Positions 20,436 to 28,295 of a stretch of DNA of 64,000 nucleotides are shown piece by piece (position 1 is the first letter of the stretch; every line of letters begins with the position of its first letter). The DNA is taken from NCBI RefSeq assembly GCF_017573545.1, contig NZ_JAGEOK010000008.1, positions 62,001 to 126,000 of the forward strand, in the 5' to 3' direction. Below the pieces are notes generated by a model. It worked only from the letters and a program-made list of their open reading frames with translations. It ran no database searches and had not been told where the DNA came from. The stretch is from Actinomadura nitritigenes (GTDB lineage Bacteria; Actinomycetota; Actinomycetes; Streptosporangiales; Streptosporangiaceae). Position numbers and translations under genes: made by a program.

Positions 20436-21077
20436 TCAGCGCTCGCCGCCCGGCTTCCACAGCACGTCGCCGTGCTCGGCGTTCGCGACGCGGCACAGGA
20501 TGAACAGCAGGTCCGACAGCCGGTTGAGGTACTTCGCGGTCAGCGGGTTGACGCCCCGGTCGGCGGCGTCCGGGGCGTCGTCGCCCGTTTCGCCGACGGG
20601 GGCGGCGCCGTGCGCCTCCAGCGCGGCCCACGCGGACCGCTCGGCGCGCCGCGTCACCGTCCGCGCCACGTGCAGCAGCGCGGCGCCGGGGCTGCCGCCG
20701 GGCAGGATGAAGCTGCGCAGCGTCGGCAGGTCCGCGTTGTGCTCGTCGCACGCCGCCTCGAGCCGCTCGATGTAGGACGGGTCGACGCGCAGCGGCGGGT
20801 ACTCGGGGTCGGCCACCACGGGCGCGCACAGGTCGGCGCCCACGTCGAACATGTCGTTCTGGACGCGCACCAGCAGCGTCCTCAGCTCGCCGGGCAGGCC
20901 GCCGAGGGCGAGGGCCACGCCGATCGCGGCGTTGGCCTCCTCCACGTCGGCGTAGGCGGCCAGGCGGGGGTCGGTCTTGCTCGTCCGGGACGCGTCGCCG
21001 AGCGCGGTGCTGCCGTCGTCGCCGGTCCGGGTGTAGATCCGCGAGAGGACGACGGGGTTCTCCCTGTTCTTCGCCAT
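20436..21077 (-). CDS. Cob(I)alamin adenosyltransferase, PduO type
   Basis: 213 residues from ATG 21077 (a GTG three codons upstream is possible). Transfers adenosine from ATP to cob(I)alamin to make coenzyme B12. The N-terminal TRTGDDGSTALGD is the ATP-binding signature, followed by YADVEEANAAIG; the four-helix bundle contains FILPGGSPGAALLHVARTVTRRAER and LNRLSDLLFILCR. The order after the atp operon matches Rv1314c. Relevant neighbour: methylmalonyl-CoA epimerase later in the window, a pathway that needs B12. Confidence 0.93.
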   Translation of the reverse strand: MAKNRENPVVLSRIYTRTGDDGSTALGDASRTSKTDPRLAAYADVEEANAAIGVALALGGLPGELRTLLVRVQNDMFDVGADLCAPVVADPEYPPLRVDPSYIERLEAACDEHNADLPTLRSFILPGGSPGAALLHVARTVTRRAERSAWAALEAHGAAPVGETGDDAPDAADRGVNPLTAKYLNRLSDLLFILCRVANAEHGDVLWKPGGER

Positions 21078-21172
21078 GGCCGTCACACTAGCGCCGGGCG
21101 GTGCGGCAGGCGCCGCCCGGCGGGCCCGGACGGGCCGGTGACGTCGGAAAACCGTTCGGTAGTGTTCGTTGC

Positions 21173-22762
21173 GTGTACGACTACGTGATCGTCGGTGCGG
21201 GCAGCGCCGGCTGCGTGCTGGCCGCCCGGCTGTCGCAGGACCCGTCGGCGAGGGTCCTGCTGCTGGAGGCCGGCCCCCCCGACGACGCGCCGGAGATCCG
21301 GATTCCGGCGGCGGTCGCGAGCCTGATCAAGGGCCCGTACGACTGGGACCACGCGACCGTCCCGCAGGAGCACGCCGCGGGACGCGCGGTGTACTGGCCG
21401 CGCGGGCGCACCCTCGGCGGCAGCTCGTCCACCAACGCGATGATCTACATTCGCGGGAGCCGGCACGACTACGACACCTGGCGCGACGCCCACGGCTGCG
21501 ACGGCTGGGGCTACGAGGACCTGCTGCCCTACTTCCGCCGGGCCGAGGACCAGCAGCGCATCGCGACCCCGTACCACGGGACCGGCGGCCCCCTCCGCGT
21601 CGAGGACCTGCGCTACAAGCACCCGCTGACGCAGGCGTGGGTGCGGTCGGCGATGGCGTTCGGGCTGGCCGCGAACCCCGACTTCAACGGCGCCGGCCAG
21701 GACGGCGTCGGGTTCTACCAGGTCACGCAGCGGCGCGGGCGGCGCTGGTCGGCCGCCGACGGCTACCTGCGGCCGGCGCTGCGGCGGCCCAACCTCACCG
21801 TCGTCACCGACGCGCTCGCCACCCGGGTCCTGATCGAGAACGGGCGGGCGGCCGGGGTCCGGTACGAGGCGCGCGGCGAGACCGTCGAGGCGCGGGCCTC
21901 GACGGAGGTGATCCTGTCCGGCGGCGCGGTGAACACCCCGCAGTTGCTGATGCTGTCGGGCGTCGGCCCCGCCGGGCACCTGCGCGCGCTCGGCATCGAC
22001 GTGGTCGTCGACTCCCCGGTGGGCCAGGGCCTGCAGGACCATCCGTTCGTGAACGTCATGGTCGCGACCCCGCGCACCAAGGCGCTGTGGGAGCTGGCGA
22101 ACGCCCGCTCACTGGCGCTGCACGCCGCCCTCGGGCGCGGGCCGTACGCGTCCAACCTCGCCGAGGCGGGCGGGTTCGTCCGGACGGTCGAGGGCCTGCC
22201 CGCGCCGGACCTCCAGTACCACGTGCTGCCGACCCCGTTCCTGGACCAGGGGCTGGTCGAGCCGTCCCAGCGGCTGCTGTCGGTGCTGGTCACGGCCATC
22301 GCCGTGGCGAGCCGGGGGTCGCTGACGCTGCGGTCCGCCAGCCCGTACGCCAAGCCGCTGATCGACCCCGCCTACCTCGCCGAGAAGGCGGACCTGGACG
22401 TGCTGGTCGCGGGCGTCCGGCAGGCCCGCGAGATCGCCGCCGTCGGGCCGCTCGCCCATCTGGCCGGCGGCGAGTACGCGCCGGGCGAGGGCGTCCAGGA
22501 CGACGAGGAGATCGCCGCGTTCGTCCGCCGCGAGTGCGCGACGCTGTTCCATCCGACGAGCACCTGCGCGATGGGCGGCTCGGACGACGCGGTCTGCGAC
22601 CCCGAGCTGCGGGTCCGCGGCGTCGACGGCCTGCGCGTCGTGGACGCCTCCGTCATGCCGGCGGTGCCGCGCGGCAACACCAACGCCCCCACCATCGCGA
22701 TCGCCGAGCGCGCCGCCGACCTCATCCGCGGCCGCGCCCCCCTCCGCGCCGCCGGCCGCTGA
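21173..22762 (+). CDS. GMC-family FAD oxidoreductase (choline dehydrogenase-like)
   Basis: 529 residues from GTG 21173, directly before YDYVIVGAGSAGCVLAARL, the Rossmann FAD motif. GMC signature 1 (PRGRTLGGSSSTNAMIYIRG) and signature 2 (GAVNTPQLLMLSGVGP) are present. The C-terminal active-site regions HPTSTCAMG and NTNAPTIAIAERAADLI give the usual His and Asn. The alcohol substrate cannot be told. No ribosome site is obvious; transcription may be leaderless. Confidence 0.9.
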   Translation: MYDYVIVGAGSAGCVLAARLSQDPSARVLLLEAGPPDDAPEIRIPAAVASLIKGPYDWDHATVPQEHAAGRAVYWPRGRTLGGSSSTNAMIYIRGSRHDYDTWRDAHGCDGWGYEDLLPYFRRAEDQQRIATPYHGTGGPLRVEDLRYKHPLTQAWVRSAMAFGLAANPDFNGAGQDGVGFYQVTQRRGRRWSAADGYLRPALRRPNLTVVTDALATRVLIENGRAAGVRYEARGETVEARASTEVILSGGAVNTPQLLMLSGVGPAGHLRALGIDVVVDSPVGQGLQDHPFVNVMVATPRTKALWELANARSLALHAALGRGPYASNLAEAGGFVRTVEGLPAPDLQYHVLPTPFLDQGLVEPSQRLLSVLVTAIAVASRGSLTLRSASPYAKPLIDPAYLAEKADLDVLVAGVRQAREIAAVGPLAHLAGGEYAPGEGVQDDEEIAAFVRRECATLFHPTSTCAMGGSDDAVCDPELRVRGVDGLRVVDASVMPAVPRGNTNAPTIAIAERAADLIRGRAPLRAAGR

Positions 22763-22795
22763 CCGGGCCGGTCCGGCAGGGCCCCGTGAACGGAG

Positions 22796-22823
22796 AACGC
22801 CCCCGTCGTGTGACGGGGGCGTT
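22796..22823. terminator. Bidirectional hairpin terminator
   Basis: Perfect 12-bp stem AACGCCCCCGTC / GACGGGGGCGTT with a GTGT loop, between the GMC gene and the convergent small-protein genes. Confidence 0.8.
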
Positions 22824-22848
22824 GGCGGGTCGGGTCGCTGTGCGGGCT

Positions 22849-22959
22849 TCACCGCTTGAGCGCCTTGGCGAGGCGGGCGCGGCGCGCCTCCCGGGCCTCG
22901 GCCCGCAGCCTGCGCGCCCGGTCCTCCCCGGCGATCTTCATGAACTCGTAGCTGATCAT
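22849..22959 (-). CDS. 36-residue Arg-rich small protein (copy B)
   Basis: Short gene with an ATG at 22959 and AAGGGAG upstream at a good distance. Product: MISYEFMKIAGEDRARRL continuing to ARRARLAKALKR. It is a probable amphipathic, strongly basic helix. Its last 12 residues are identical to those of copy A, which begins 162 bp away in the same direction, and both are exactly 36 residues. A third, longer relative is at 37691. Similar small basic proteins occur widely in actinomycetes without known function. Nucleic-acid or membrane binding is only a guess. Confidence 0.7.
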   Translation of the reverse strand: MISYEFMKIAGEDRARRLRAEAREARRARLAKALKR

Positions 22960-23010
22960 GGTCGGCTCCCTTCGTCTTCGTTCGTTCGGTCGGTCAGGAC
23001 GGGTCGTGCT

Positions 23011-23121
23011 TCAGCGCTTGAGCGCCTTGGCGAGGCGGGCGCGGCGGGCGTTGCGCGCCTCGGCCTGCCGCTCGCGTACGCGGTCGGCGATGATGACCCG
23101 GCTGATGTCCGTGCTGTACAT
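23011..23121 (-). CDS. 36-residue Arg-rich small protein (copy A)
   Basis: Begins at ATG 23121 with AAGGAG six bases upstream. Product: MYSTDISRVIIADRVRERQA continuing to ARNARRARLAKALKR. The N-terminal pattern MYxxDIxRxI and the ExRxAEARxAR core are shared with the 62-residue protein at 37691, and the C-terminus is identical to copy B. The two loci share a 61-bp upstream block (see 23153-23213). Too short for most gene callers. Function unknown. Confidence 0.75.
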   Translation of the reverse strand: MYSTDISRVIIADRVRERQAEARNARRARLAKALKR

Positions 23122-23152
23122 GTCCTGCTCCTTGTTCCTGCCGGGCCCTCTT

Positions 23153-23213
23153 GGCCCGACATGTACAAGGTTCGTCCTAAGGCCCCGGGGCCCACATCGG
23201 GACGACGCCCTAT
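23153..23213 (-). promoter_or_regulatory. Conserved 61-bp leader of the small-protein genes
   Basis: On the minus strand: ATAGGGCGTCGTCCCGATG, 8 bp, GGGGCCTTAGGACGAACC, 6 bp, ATGTCGGGCC. The same three blocks with the same 8- and 6-bp gaps occur at 37599-37659 before the third family member. The last block begins a hairpin (CGGGCC/GGCCCG) whose loop differs between loci while the stem is kept. The middle block faintly resembles a DosR-type box, which is speculative. Confidence 0.75.
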
Positions 23214-23220
23214 TCGCGCG

Positions 23221-23300
23221 CCTTAGGACGCCTTAGTTCCCGGCGCCTGAGGCTCAGGCGCCTTAGGGGGTGGCGTAGGCGGTGCCGGACGCCTTAGTCG
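23221..23300 (-). repeat. TAAGGCG motif array and palindrome upstream of the small-protein genes
   Basis: Four copies of CTAAGG on the minus strand (CCTTAG or GCCTTAG on plus at 23221, 23231, 23261 and 23291-23297) lie upstream of the conserved leader, two of them 10 bp apart. Between them is a palindrome with 10-bp arms GGCGCCTGAG and CTCAGGCGCC (23242-23262) around one base. A looser TAAG array lies at the equivalent place at 37567-37606. This looks like an activator-binding array; the palindrome could alternatively end the tetR transcript. Confidence 0.55.
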
Positions 23301-23313
23301 GACGGGTCCGACC

Positions 23314-23868
23314 TCAGGAAACGGCGCGCACGACGAGGTCGGTGAGGGCGCGCCCGGCGGACTCGTCCAGGGGCGCGTGGTCGAGCATGAGCCGGTACCA
23401 CAGCACGCCGTAGACGACGTCCATCAGCAGCTCGGGGTCGGTGCCGGCGGCGATCTCGCCGCGCTCGGCGGCGCGGTCGAGGATGCCGCGGAGCGCGGCG
23501 CGGCGGGCGAACAGGAACCGGTCGCGGAACGCGCGGGCGAACACCGGGTCGAGGAGTGCCTCGGCCATGAGGCCGATGAGGACGGGGCGCTGGCCGCGCT
23601 GCCGGAACGTCGCGGCGAGGAACTCGGAGAGGTCGCCGGGGAGGGAGCCGGTGTCCGGGACGGTGATGCGCTCGTCGGCGAGCTCGACCAGGCCGTCCAG
23701 GACGACGTCGGCCTTGGACGGCCACCAGCGGTAGATCGTCTGCTTGCCGACGCCGGCGGCGGCGGCGATGCCCTGCATGGTGAGGGCGGCGTAGCCGTGC
23801 TCCTGGAGCACCTCCATCGCGGCGTCGAGGATCGCGCGCCGTGCCGTCTCGCTGCGTGGCCGTCCCAT
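23314..23868 (-). CDS. TetR-family regulator, divergent from SDR gene
   Basis: 184 residues. The N-terminal HTH (about 10-56) has ARRAILDAAMEVLQEHGYAA and VGKQTIYRWWPSKADVV; the C-terminal ligand domain resembles the TetR_C_11/16 type found with oxidoreductases. It is divergent from the SDR gene with a 43-bp symmetric operator between the two starts, so it probably represses both itself and the SDR. Confidence 0.92.
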   Translation of the reverse strand: MGRPRSETARRAILDAAMEVLQEHGYAALTMQGIAAAAGVGKQTIYRWWPSKADVVLDGLVELADERITVPDTGSLPGDLSEFLAATFRQRGQRPVLIGLMAEALLDPVFARAFRDRFLFARRAALRGILDRAAERGEIAAGTDPELLMDVVYGVLWYRLMLDHAPLDESAGRALTDLVVRAVS

Positions 23869-23880
23869 GCGGGCAGTTTA

Positions 23881-23923
23881 CAAGACGCGGCGTCTCGATT
23901 TAATATCGAGACGTCACGTCTTG
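23881..23923. promoter_or_regulatory. Nested palindromic TetR operator
   Basis: Outer arms CAAGACG / CGTCTTG and inner arms CGTCTCGAT / ATCGAGACG share one centre (23902). The site lies 12 bp from the tetR start and 16 bp from the SDR start, so a bound dimer pair would cover both promoters. Confidence 0.8.
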
Positions 23924-23938
23924 AAATGGAGGCGCGGA

Positions 23939-24619
23939 ATGCGCGTTGTGATCATGGGTGGGACGTCCGGCATCGGACTGGCGGCCGCGGAACTGCTGGC
24001 GGCGCGGGACGCCGAGGTGATCGTCACCGGCCGGGACCCGGCGAAGTTCGCCGCGGTGAAGTCCGCCACCGCGGAACAGGTCGACGGCACCGACGAGGAG
24101 GCGGTCGCCGCGTTCTTCGAGCGGACCGGCGAGTTCGACCACCTGGTGCTCGCCTTCAGCCCCGGCGCCGTCGGCATGGGCCCGATCGGGCAGGCGAGGC
24201 TGGCCGACGTCCGCGCCGCGTTCGACGGGAAGCTGTTCCCGTACCTGTCGGCGATCCAGCACGCGAAGGCGACCGGGTCGATCACCTTCGTGTCGGCGGC
24301 GTCCGCCCGCGCGGCCCTGCCGGGGACGACGGCGCTCGCCGCGGTGAACGGCGCGATCGAGCGGATCGTGTCGCCGCTGGCCGCCGAGCTGTCGCCGGTC
24401 CGGGTGAACGCGGTCGCGCCCGGCGTCGTGGACACGCCGTGGTGGTCGTTCCTGCCGGACGAGCACCGGGAGGCGCAGTTCGCGGAGGCCGCGGGCGGGC
24501 TCGCGGTCAAGCGGGTCGGCACCGCCGAGGACGTCGCCGAGGCGATCGCGTACCTCGTCGGCGCGACCTACGTGACCGGCACGATCCTGCCCGTGGACGG
24601 CGGCTTCACCGTCGCCTGA
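23939..24619 (+). CDS. SDR-fold protein lacking the YxxxK catalytic motif
   Basis: 226 residues from ATG 23939 (GGAGG upstream). The nucleotide motif GGTSGIG (7-13) and the C-terminal NAVAPGVVDTP and YVTGTILPVDGG are classical for short-chain dehydrogenases. However, the active-site stretch reads FVSAASARAALPGTTALAAVNGAIE: the usual Tyr and Lys are replaced (Leu/Ala and Asn). It may bind NAD(P) without normal dehydrogenase chemistry, or use another mechanism. Controlled by the adjacent TetR. Confidence 0.85.
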   Translation: MRVVIMGGTSGIGLAAAELLAARDAEVIVTGRDPAKFAAVKSATAEQVDGTDEEAVAAFFERTGEFDHLVLAFSPGAVGMGPIGQARLADVRAAFDGKLFPYLSAIQHAKATGSITFVSAASARAALPGTTALAAVNGAIERIVSPLAAELSPVRVNAVAPGVVDTPWWSFLPDEHREAQFAEAAGGLAVKRVGTAEDVAEAIAYLVGATYVTGTILPVDGGFTVA

Positions 24620-24632
24620 GCCGCCGTGCCGG

Positions 24633-24663
24633 GGCGGCGCCCCCGCGCGCCGGGGGCGCCGCC
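24633..24663. terminator. Bidirectional hairpin terminator
   Basis: 13-bp perfect stem GGCGGCGCCCCCG / CGGGGGCGCCGCC with a CGCGC loop, between the convergent SDR and aldehyde dehydrogenase genes. Confidence 0.75.
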
Positions 24664-24673
24664 GCGGCCTGGC

Positions 24674-26173
24674 TCAGCGCTTGTAGCGGCGGCCGTGGAT
24701 CATGTTGATCAGGCCGAGGACGCGCGCCATCTCCTTCTCGGTGCGGCCGAACGAGGTCAGGTTCATAGTGGCGAACCGCTGCCGGGTGATGGCCTTCGGG
24801 CGGGCGAACTCGCGCAGCCCGTCCGCGCCGTGGATGCGGCCGAAGCCGGACTCGCCGACACCGCCGAACGGCAGCGCCGCGACCTGCGCGAACGCGGCGA
24901 ACGCATTGATGGACGTCATGCCGGAGCGCATCCGGCGGGCGGCGTCCATCGCGCGGGACCTGCTGCCGGAGAAGATCGTCCCGGCGAGGCCGTAGCTGGT
25001 CCGGTTGGCCTTCTCGACCGCCTCGTCCAGGTCCTTGACGCGGTGGACGGTGATGGTCGGCCCGAACGTCTCCTCGCACACGGCGGACGAGTCGTCCGGC
25101 ACGTCGGTGAGCACGACCGGCTCGACGTACGGCTTGCGGACCGACTCGGCGCCGCCGACGACGGCCGTGCCGCCCTTGTCGAGGGCGTCCTTGATGTGGC
25201 GCTCGATGATGTCGAGCTGGCCCGGCATGGTGATCGGGCCGTAGGCGGCCTCGCGGTCGAATCCGGGCCGCAGCTCCTTCGCCTTCTCGGTGATCTTGCC
25301 GAGGAAGCGGTCGTAGACGTCGTCCAGCACGTAGATCCGCTCGACGCCGATGCAGGTCTGGCCCGCGTTGGACATCGCGCCCCACAGCGCGGCGTCGGCG
25401 GCGGCGTCCAGGTCGGCGTCGGAGTCGACGATGCAGGCGTCCTTGCCGCCGCACTCGGCGACGATCGGGGTGAGGTTCTCGGCGCAGGCGGCCATCACCC
25501 GCTTGGCGGTGCGGCCGGAGCCGGTGAAGGCGATCTTGTCGACGTCCGGGGACGAGGCGAGCGCGGCGCCGGTCGGGCCGAGACCGGTGACGACCTGGAG
25601 CACCGGGTGCTCGGGGACGACGCCCTCGACCAGCTCGGCCAGCAGCAGCCCGACGCCGGGGGTGAACTCCGACGGCTTGAAGACCACGGCGTTGCCGGCG
25701 GCGAGCGCGTAGGCGATCGAGCCCATCGGGGTGAAGATCGGGTAGTTCCACGGGCCGATCACGCCGACCACGCCGAGCGGCTGGTACTCCAGCTCGCAGC
25801 GCTGGTTGATGGCCATGAGGCCGGGGTAGACGGTGCGCGGGCCGAGGACCTTGCGCGCGTTGCGGGCCGCCCAGTCCAGATGGGAGATCGCCATGATCGT
25901 CTCCAGCTGGGCGTCCTGCACCGGCTTGCCGGTCTCCTGGTGGATGAGCTCGGCCATCCGGTTGAGGTTGCGGGTGAGCGCGCCCTTGACGTTCAGGAGG
26001 CGGAGGCGGCGCTCCTTCCAGCCGAGGGCGCGCCACCAGCCGGCCGCCTCGCGGGCCCGCTCGAGCGCCTGCGCGACGGCGGCGGCGTCGTGCACGGGGT
26101 GCTCACCGACGACCTCGCCGGTGGCCGGGTTCAGGGACGCGAACGTCTCGGTGCTCTCCGTGGCCACGGACAT
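24674..26173 (-). CDS. Aldehyde dehydrogenase (succinate-semialdehyde dehydrogenase-like)
   Basis: 499 residues from ATG 26173, which has GGGAGG six bases upstream; a longer frame to 26215 has no such site. NAD(P)-dependent oxidation of an aldehyde to the acid. Active-site motifs: general base Glu in VAECGGKD, nucleophile Cys in SNAGQTCIG, Asn in PWNYPIF, and EETFGP. Second gene after the carotenoid oxygenase in one operon, so its substrate may be the aldehyde that enzyme releases; this is inference. Confidence 0.92.
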   Translation of the reverse strand: MSVATESTETFASLNPATGEVVGEHPVHDAAAVAQALERAREAAGWWRALGWKERRLRLLNVKGALTRNLNRMAELIHQETGKPVQDAQLETIMAISHLDWAARNARKVLGPRTVYPGLMAINQRCELEYQPLGVVGVIGPWNYPIFTPMGSIAYALAAGNAVVFKPSEFTPGVGLLLAELVEGVVPEHPVLQVVTGLGPTGAALASSPDVDKIAFTGSGRTAKRVMAACAENLTPIVAECGGKDACIVDSDADLDAAADAALWGAMSNAGQTCIGVERIYVLDDVYDRFLGKITEKAKELRPGFDREAAYGPITMPGQLDIIERHIKDALDKGGTAVVGGAESVRKPYVEPVVLTDVPDDSSAVCEETFGPTITVHRVKDLDEAVEKANRTSYGLAGTIFSGSRSRAMDAARRMRSGMTSINAFAAFAQVAALPFGGVGESGFGRIHGADGLREFARPKAITRQRFATMNLTSFGRTEKEMARVLGLINMIHGRRYKR

Positions 26174-26220
26174 GCGGAACCTCCCGGGAGGAGCCTGGTA
26201 AGTGATTACTTGCACTTGTG

Positions 26221-26232
26221 TACTCGCTAGTA
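26221..26232. promoter_or_regulatory. Candidate operator before the aldehyde dehydrogenase gene
   Basis: TACT-CGCT-AGTA with flanking AAGTGATTACT and AGTAAATCACT makes an interrupted dyad in an A+T-richer patch. It overlaps the carotenoid oxygenase stop codon (26227-26229). Such TACT/AGTA dyads are common TetR-type sites. No regulator is assigned. Confidence 0.35.
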
Positions 26233-27609
26233 AATCACTCTAGGCGGCCGGGTGTCCCCGGCGTCCGGGATCCAGCTGCCGTGGAAGCCCGCCGGCACCC
26301 GCCGGGGCAGCCGCACGCTCGCCGTCCGCGACAGGTCCGCCGCGTCCAGGACGACGAGCTCGGCGCTGGAGGCCCCGGAGACGATCGACAGCAGCCAGCC
26401 CTCGTCCTCCCCGCGCGCCCCCTCGGCGGGGACGAAGACCGCCTCGCCCACCGACGCGTCCTCCTCGAACTCCCGCACGGACGAGGAACCGTCCCGCAGG
26501 TCGTACTTCACGACGGCGCCCCCGGCGACCGTGTAGAGGAAGCGGTGGCGGCGGCCGGTCCGGGCGTCGTCGTGGGTCGGGAACTCCACGTTCCGGTCGT
26601 CGAGCTGCTCCTCGACGGCGCGCCCCGTGGCGGGGTCCAGGGTCCAGCGGTACAGGTGCGCGCTCTCGGAGCGCGCCGCGTGCTGCGCCGGGTCCCGCGC
26701 CGGGTCCACCGAGCCGCCGATCTCCTTCCAGATCGCGGCGAAGTCCTCGGGCCGGTACCGGACCCCGTCCAGCGCGATCCGTCCGGCGGCGTCCTCGTGG
26801 GCGTTGCCGACGTGGAAGACGTAGCAGGGGTCGACGTCGAACCAGCGGACGTCGCCGGGCGCGTCCCGCCGCATGACGCCGAGCCGGGCGCCGTAGGCGT
26901 CGTCCCAGCGGAACGGCATGCCCCCGCCGCCCGTCGCCAGCTCCATGTCGAACACGACGGGAAGGTCCAGCCAGATCACGTGGTGCTCGGTGATCGCGAA
27001 GTCGTGCATCATCGACGGGCCCGGAACCTCGATCTCGCGGCTCTCCACGACCCGCGACCCGTCGGCCGACAGCCGGTGGTACGTCAGGTACGGCGGGAGC
27101 ACGCCGTAGCCGAAGAACAGCAGCTCGCCGGTCACCGGATCCTGCTTGGGATGCGCCGTCATCGCGGTGGTGAGCGTCCCGCCGAAGTCGCACGGCCCGA
27201 CCGTCCCGGCCTCCGGCGTCATCTCGTACGGGAAGCCGATCTCGACCAGCGCGAGGATCCTGCCGCCGTGCGGGACGACGTGGGTGTTGGCGGGGACGGC
27301 CGCGAAGTCCAGCGTCCCGTCGTCCGCGGCGAACCGGGCGCTCTCGTCGAGGAACGTCTTGGTCCGCACCCACCGGTTGCGGTACCACTCGGCGCGCCCG
27401 CCGCGCAGCCGCACGCCGTGGATCATCCCGGGCCCGGTGAACCAGTGGCCGCTCGGCCGGCCCGGCAGCGGGTTCGGGCCGTTGCGGAAGTACCGTCCGG
27501 TCAGCTCGGGCGGGAGCGTTCCGGTGACCTCCAGGCCGGTGGCGTCGATCTCGTCCGGGACCGGGGCGAGGCCGCCCTCCAGCCAGCCGGCGTTCGGCTT
27601 CGTCTCCAT
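26227..27609 (-). CDS. Carotenoid cleavage oxygenase family protein
   Basis: 460 residues from ATG 27609 (GAAGGGCAGG upstream). Non-haem Fe(II) dioxygenase of the RPE65/CCD/lignostilbene family, cleaving a C=C bond to give two aldehydes or ketones. The four iron-ligand histidines are visible in TAHPK, MMHDFAI, YVFHVGNAHED and GFHGSW. N-terminal RNGPNP is a family signature. Whether the substrate is a carotenoid or a stilbene cannot be told; no carotenoid synthesis genes are in the window. Followed by the aldehyde dehydrogenase after 53 bp. Confidence 0.92.
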   Translation of the reverse strand: METKPNAGWLEGGLAPVPDEIDATGLEVTGTLPPELTGRYFRNGPNPLPGRPSGHWFTGPGMIHGVRLRGGRAEWYRNRWVRTKTFLDESARFAADDGTLDFAAVPANTHVVPHGGRILALVEIGFPYEMTPEAGTVGPCDFGGTLTTAMTAHPKQDPVTGELLFFGYGVLPPYLTYHRLSADGSRVVESREIEVPGPSMMHDFAITEHHVIWLDLPVVFDMELATGGGGMPFRWDDAYGARLGVMRRDAPGDVRWFDVDPCYVFHVGNAHEDAAGRIALDGVRYRPEDFAAIWKEIGGSVDPARDPAQHAARSESAHLYRWTLDPATGRAVEEQLDDRNVEFPTHDDARTGRRHRFLYTVAGGAVVKYDLRDGSSSVREFEEDASVGEAVFVPAEGARGEDEGWLLSIVSGASSAELVVLDAADLSRTASVRLPRRVPAGFHGSWIPDAGDTRPPRVIY

Positions 27610-27670
27610 GTCCTGCCCTTCGCTGAGCCGACCGAGGGGGGTCACCTGAGCGTTCCCTGCGCGGGCCGGC

Positions 27671-28258
27671 TCATCGGACGGCCTCGCGGTCGATGCCGTG
27701 GCGGGCGAAGTGCCGCTGCTGCGCGATCTCGGGGTAGCGGGCGGTGAAGACGATCGGGACGGTGAATCCGGCGATCTTGACGGCGACGAGCAGCGCGGTG
27801 CCGTCCGGCGCGGCGTGCTGCACGTACGCCAGGACGAGCGCCATGACGGTGAAGCTGATGGCCCAGACGATCGCGATGACCGTGGTGATGCGCTTGAACA
27901 GGTCCGTCGCGGCGATCTCGTCGCCGACGCCGCGGCGGCCGACGCCCTCGGTGAAGGGCCGTCCGGCGAGGAGCGTGCCCCAGGCGGTGAGCGCGAGCCA
28001 GCCGATCGCCATGGACGCGCCGTAGTCCAGCAGGGACGAGCCCGGGGCGGCGAAGGCGAGGGCGGTCAGCAGCGCCATGAAGACGGTGGCCGACAGTTCG
28101 AGGATCAGCGAGTCGAGGCGGTGGCCCCTGCGCAGGTCCTGGGCGAGGAGCACGAGGGCCGCCGCCAGGCCGGCCGCCGCCCCGGCCCGGTCGTTCCAGC
28201 CGCTCACCACGGCGAGCAGGATCCAGGGGAGGAAGGTCCGGACGTAGTAGAGCAGCAT
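27671..28258 (-). CDS. Multi-pass membrane protein of unknown family
   Basis: 195 residues with about five or six membrane helices (roughly 5-20, 26-41, 55-72, 78-97, 124-147, 155-172). Charged loops EGVGRRGVGDEI and the C-terminus are probably cytosolic. It is the first gene of an apparent operon with the carotenoid oxygenase and aldehyde dehydrogenase (61 bp gap) and is divergent from the PadR gene. No family was recognised; roles in substrate uptake or membrane sequestration are possible. Confidence 0.75.
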   Translation of the reverse strand: MLLYYVRTFLPWILLAVVSGWNDRAGAAAGLAAALVLLAQDLRRGHRLDSLILELSATVFMALLTALAFAAPGSSLLDYGASMAIGWLALTAWGTLLAGRPFTEGVGRRGVGDEIAATDLFKRITTVIAIVWAISFTVMALVLAYVQHAAPDGTALLVAVKIAGFTVPIVFTARYPEIAQQRHFARHGIDREAVR

Positions 28259-28295
28259 GGCGCGAGCCTCTCATCGGGAGCGACATTCCAACTTC

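Noticed and set aside
23169..23186. DosR/DevR box in the conserved leader
   Set aside because: Only the GGGGCC..TAGG half is similar to the remembered consensus; assignment to that regulon is not supported by sequence alone.
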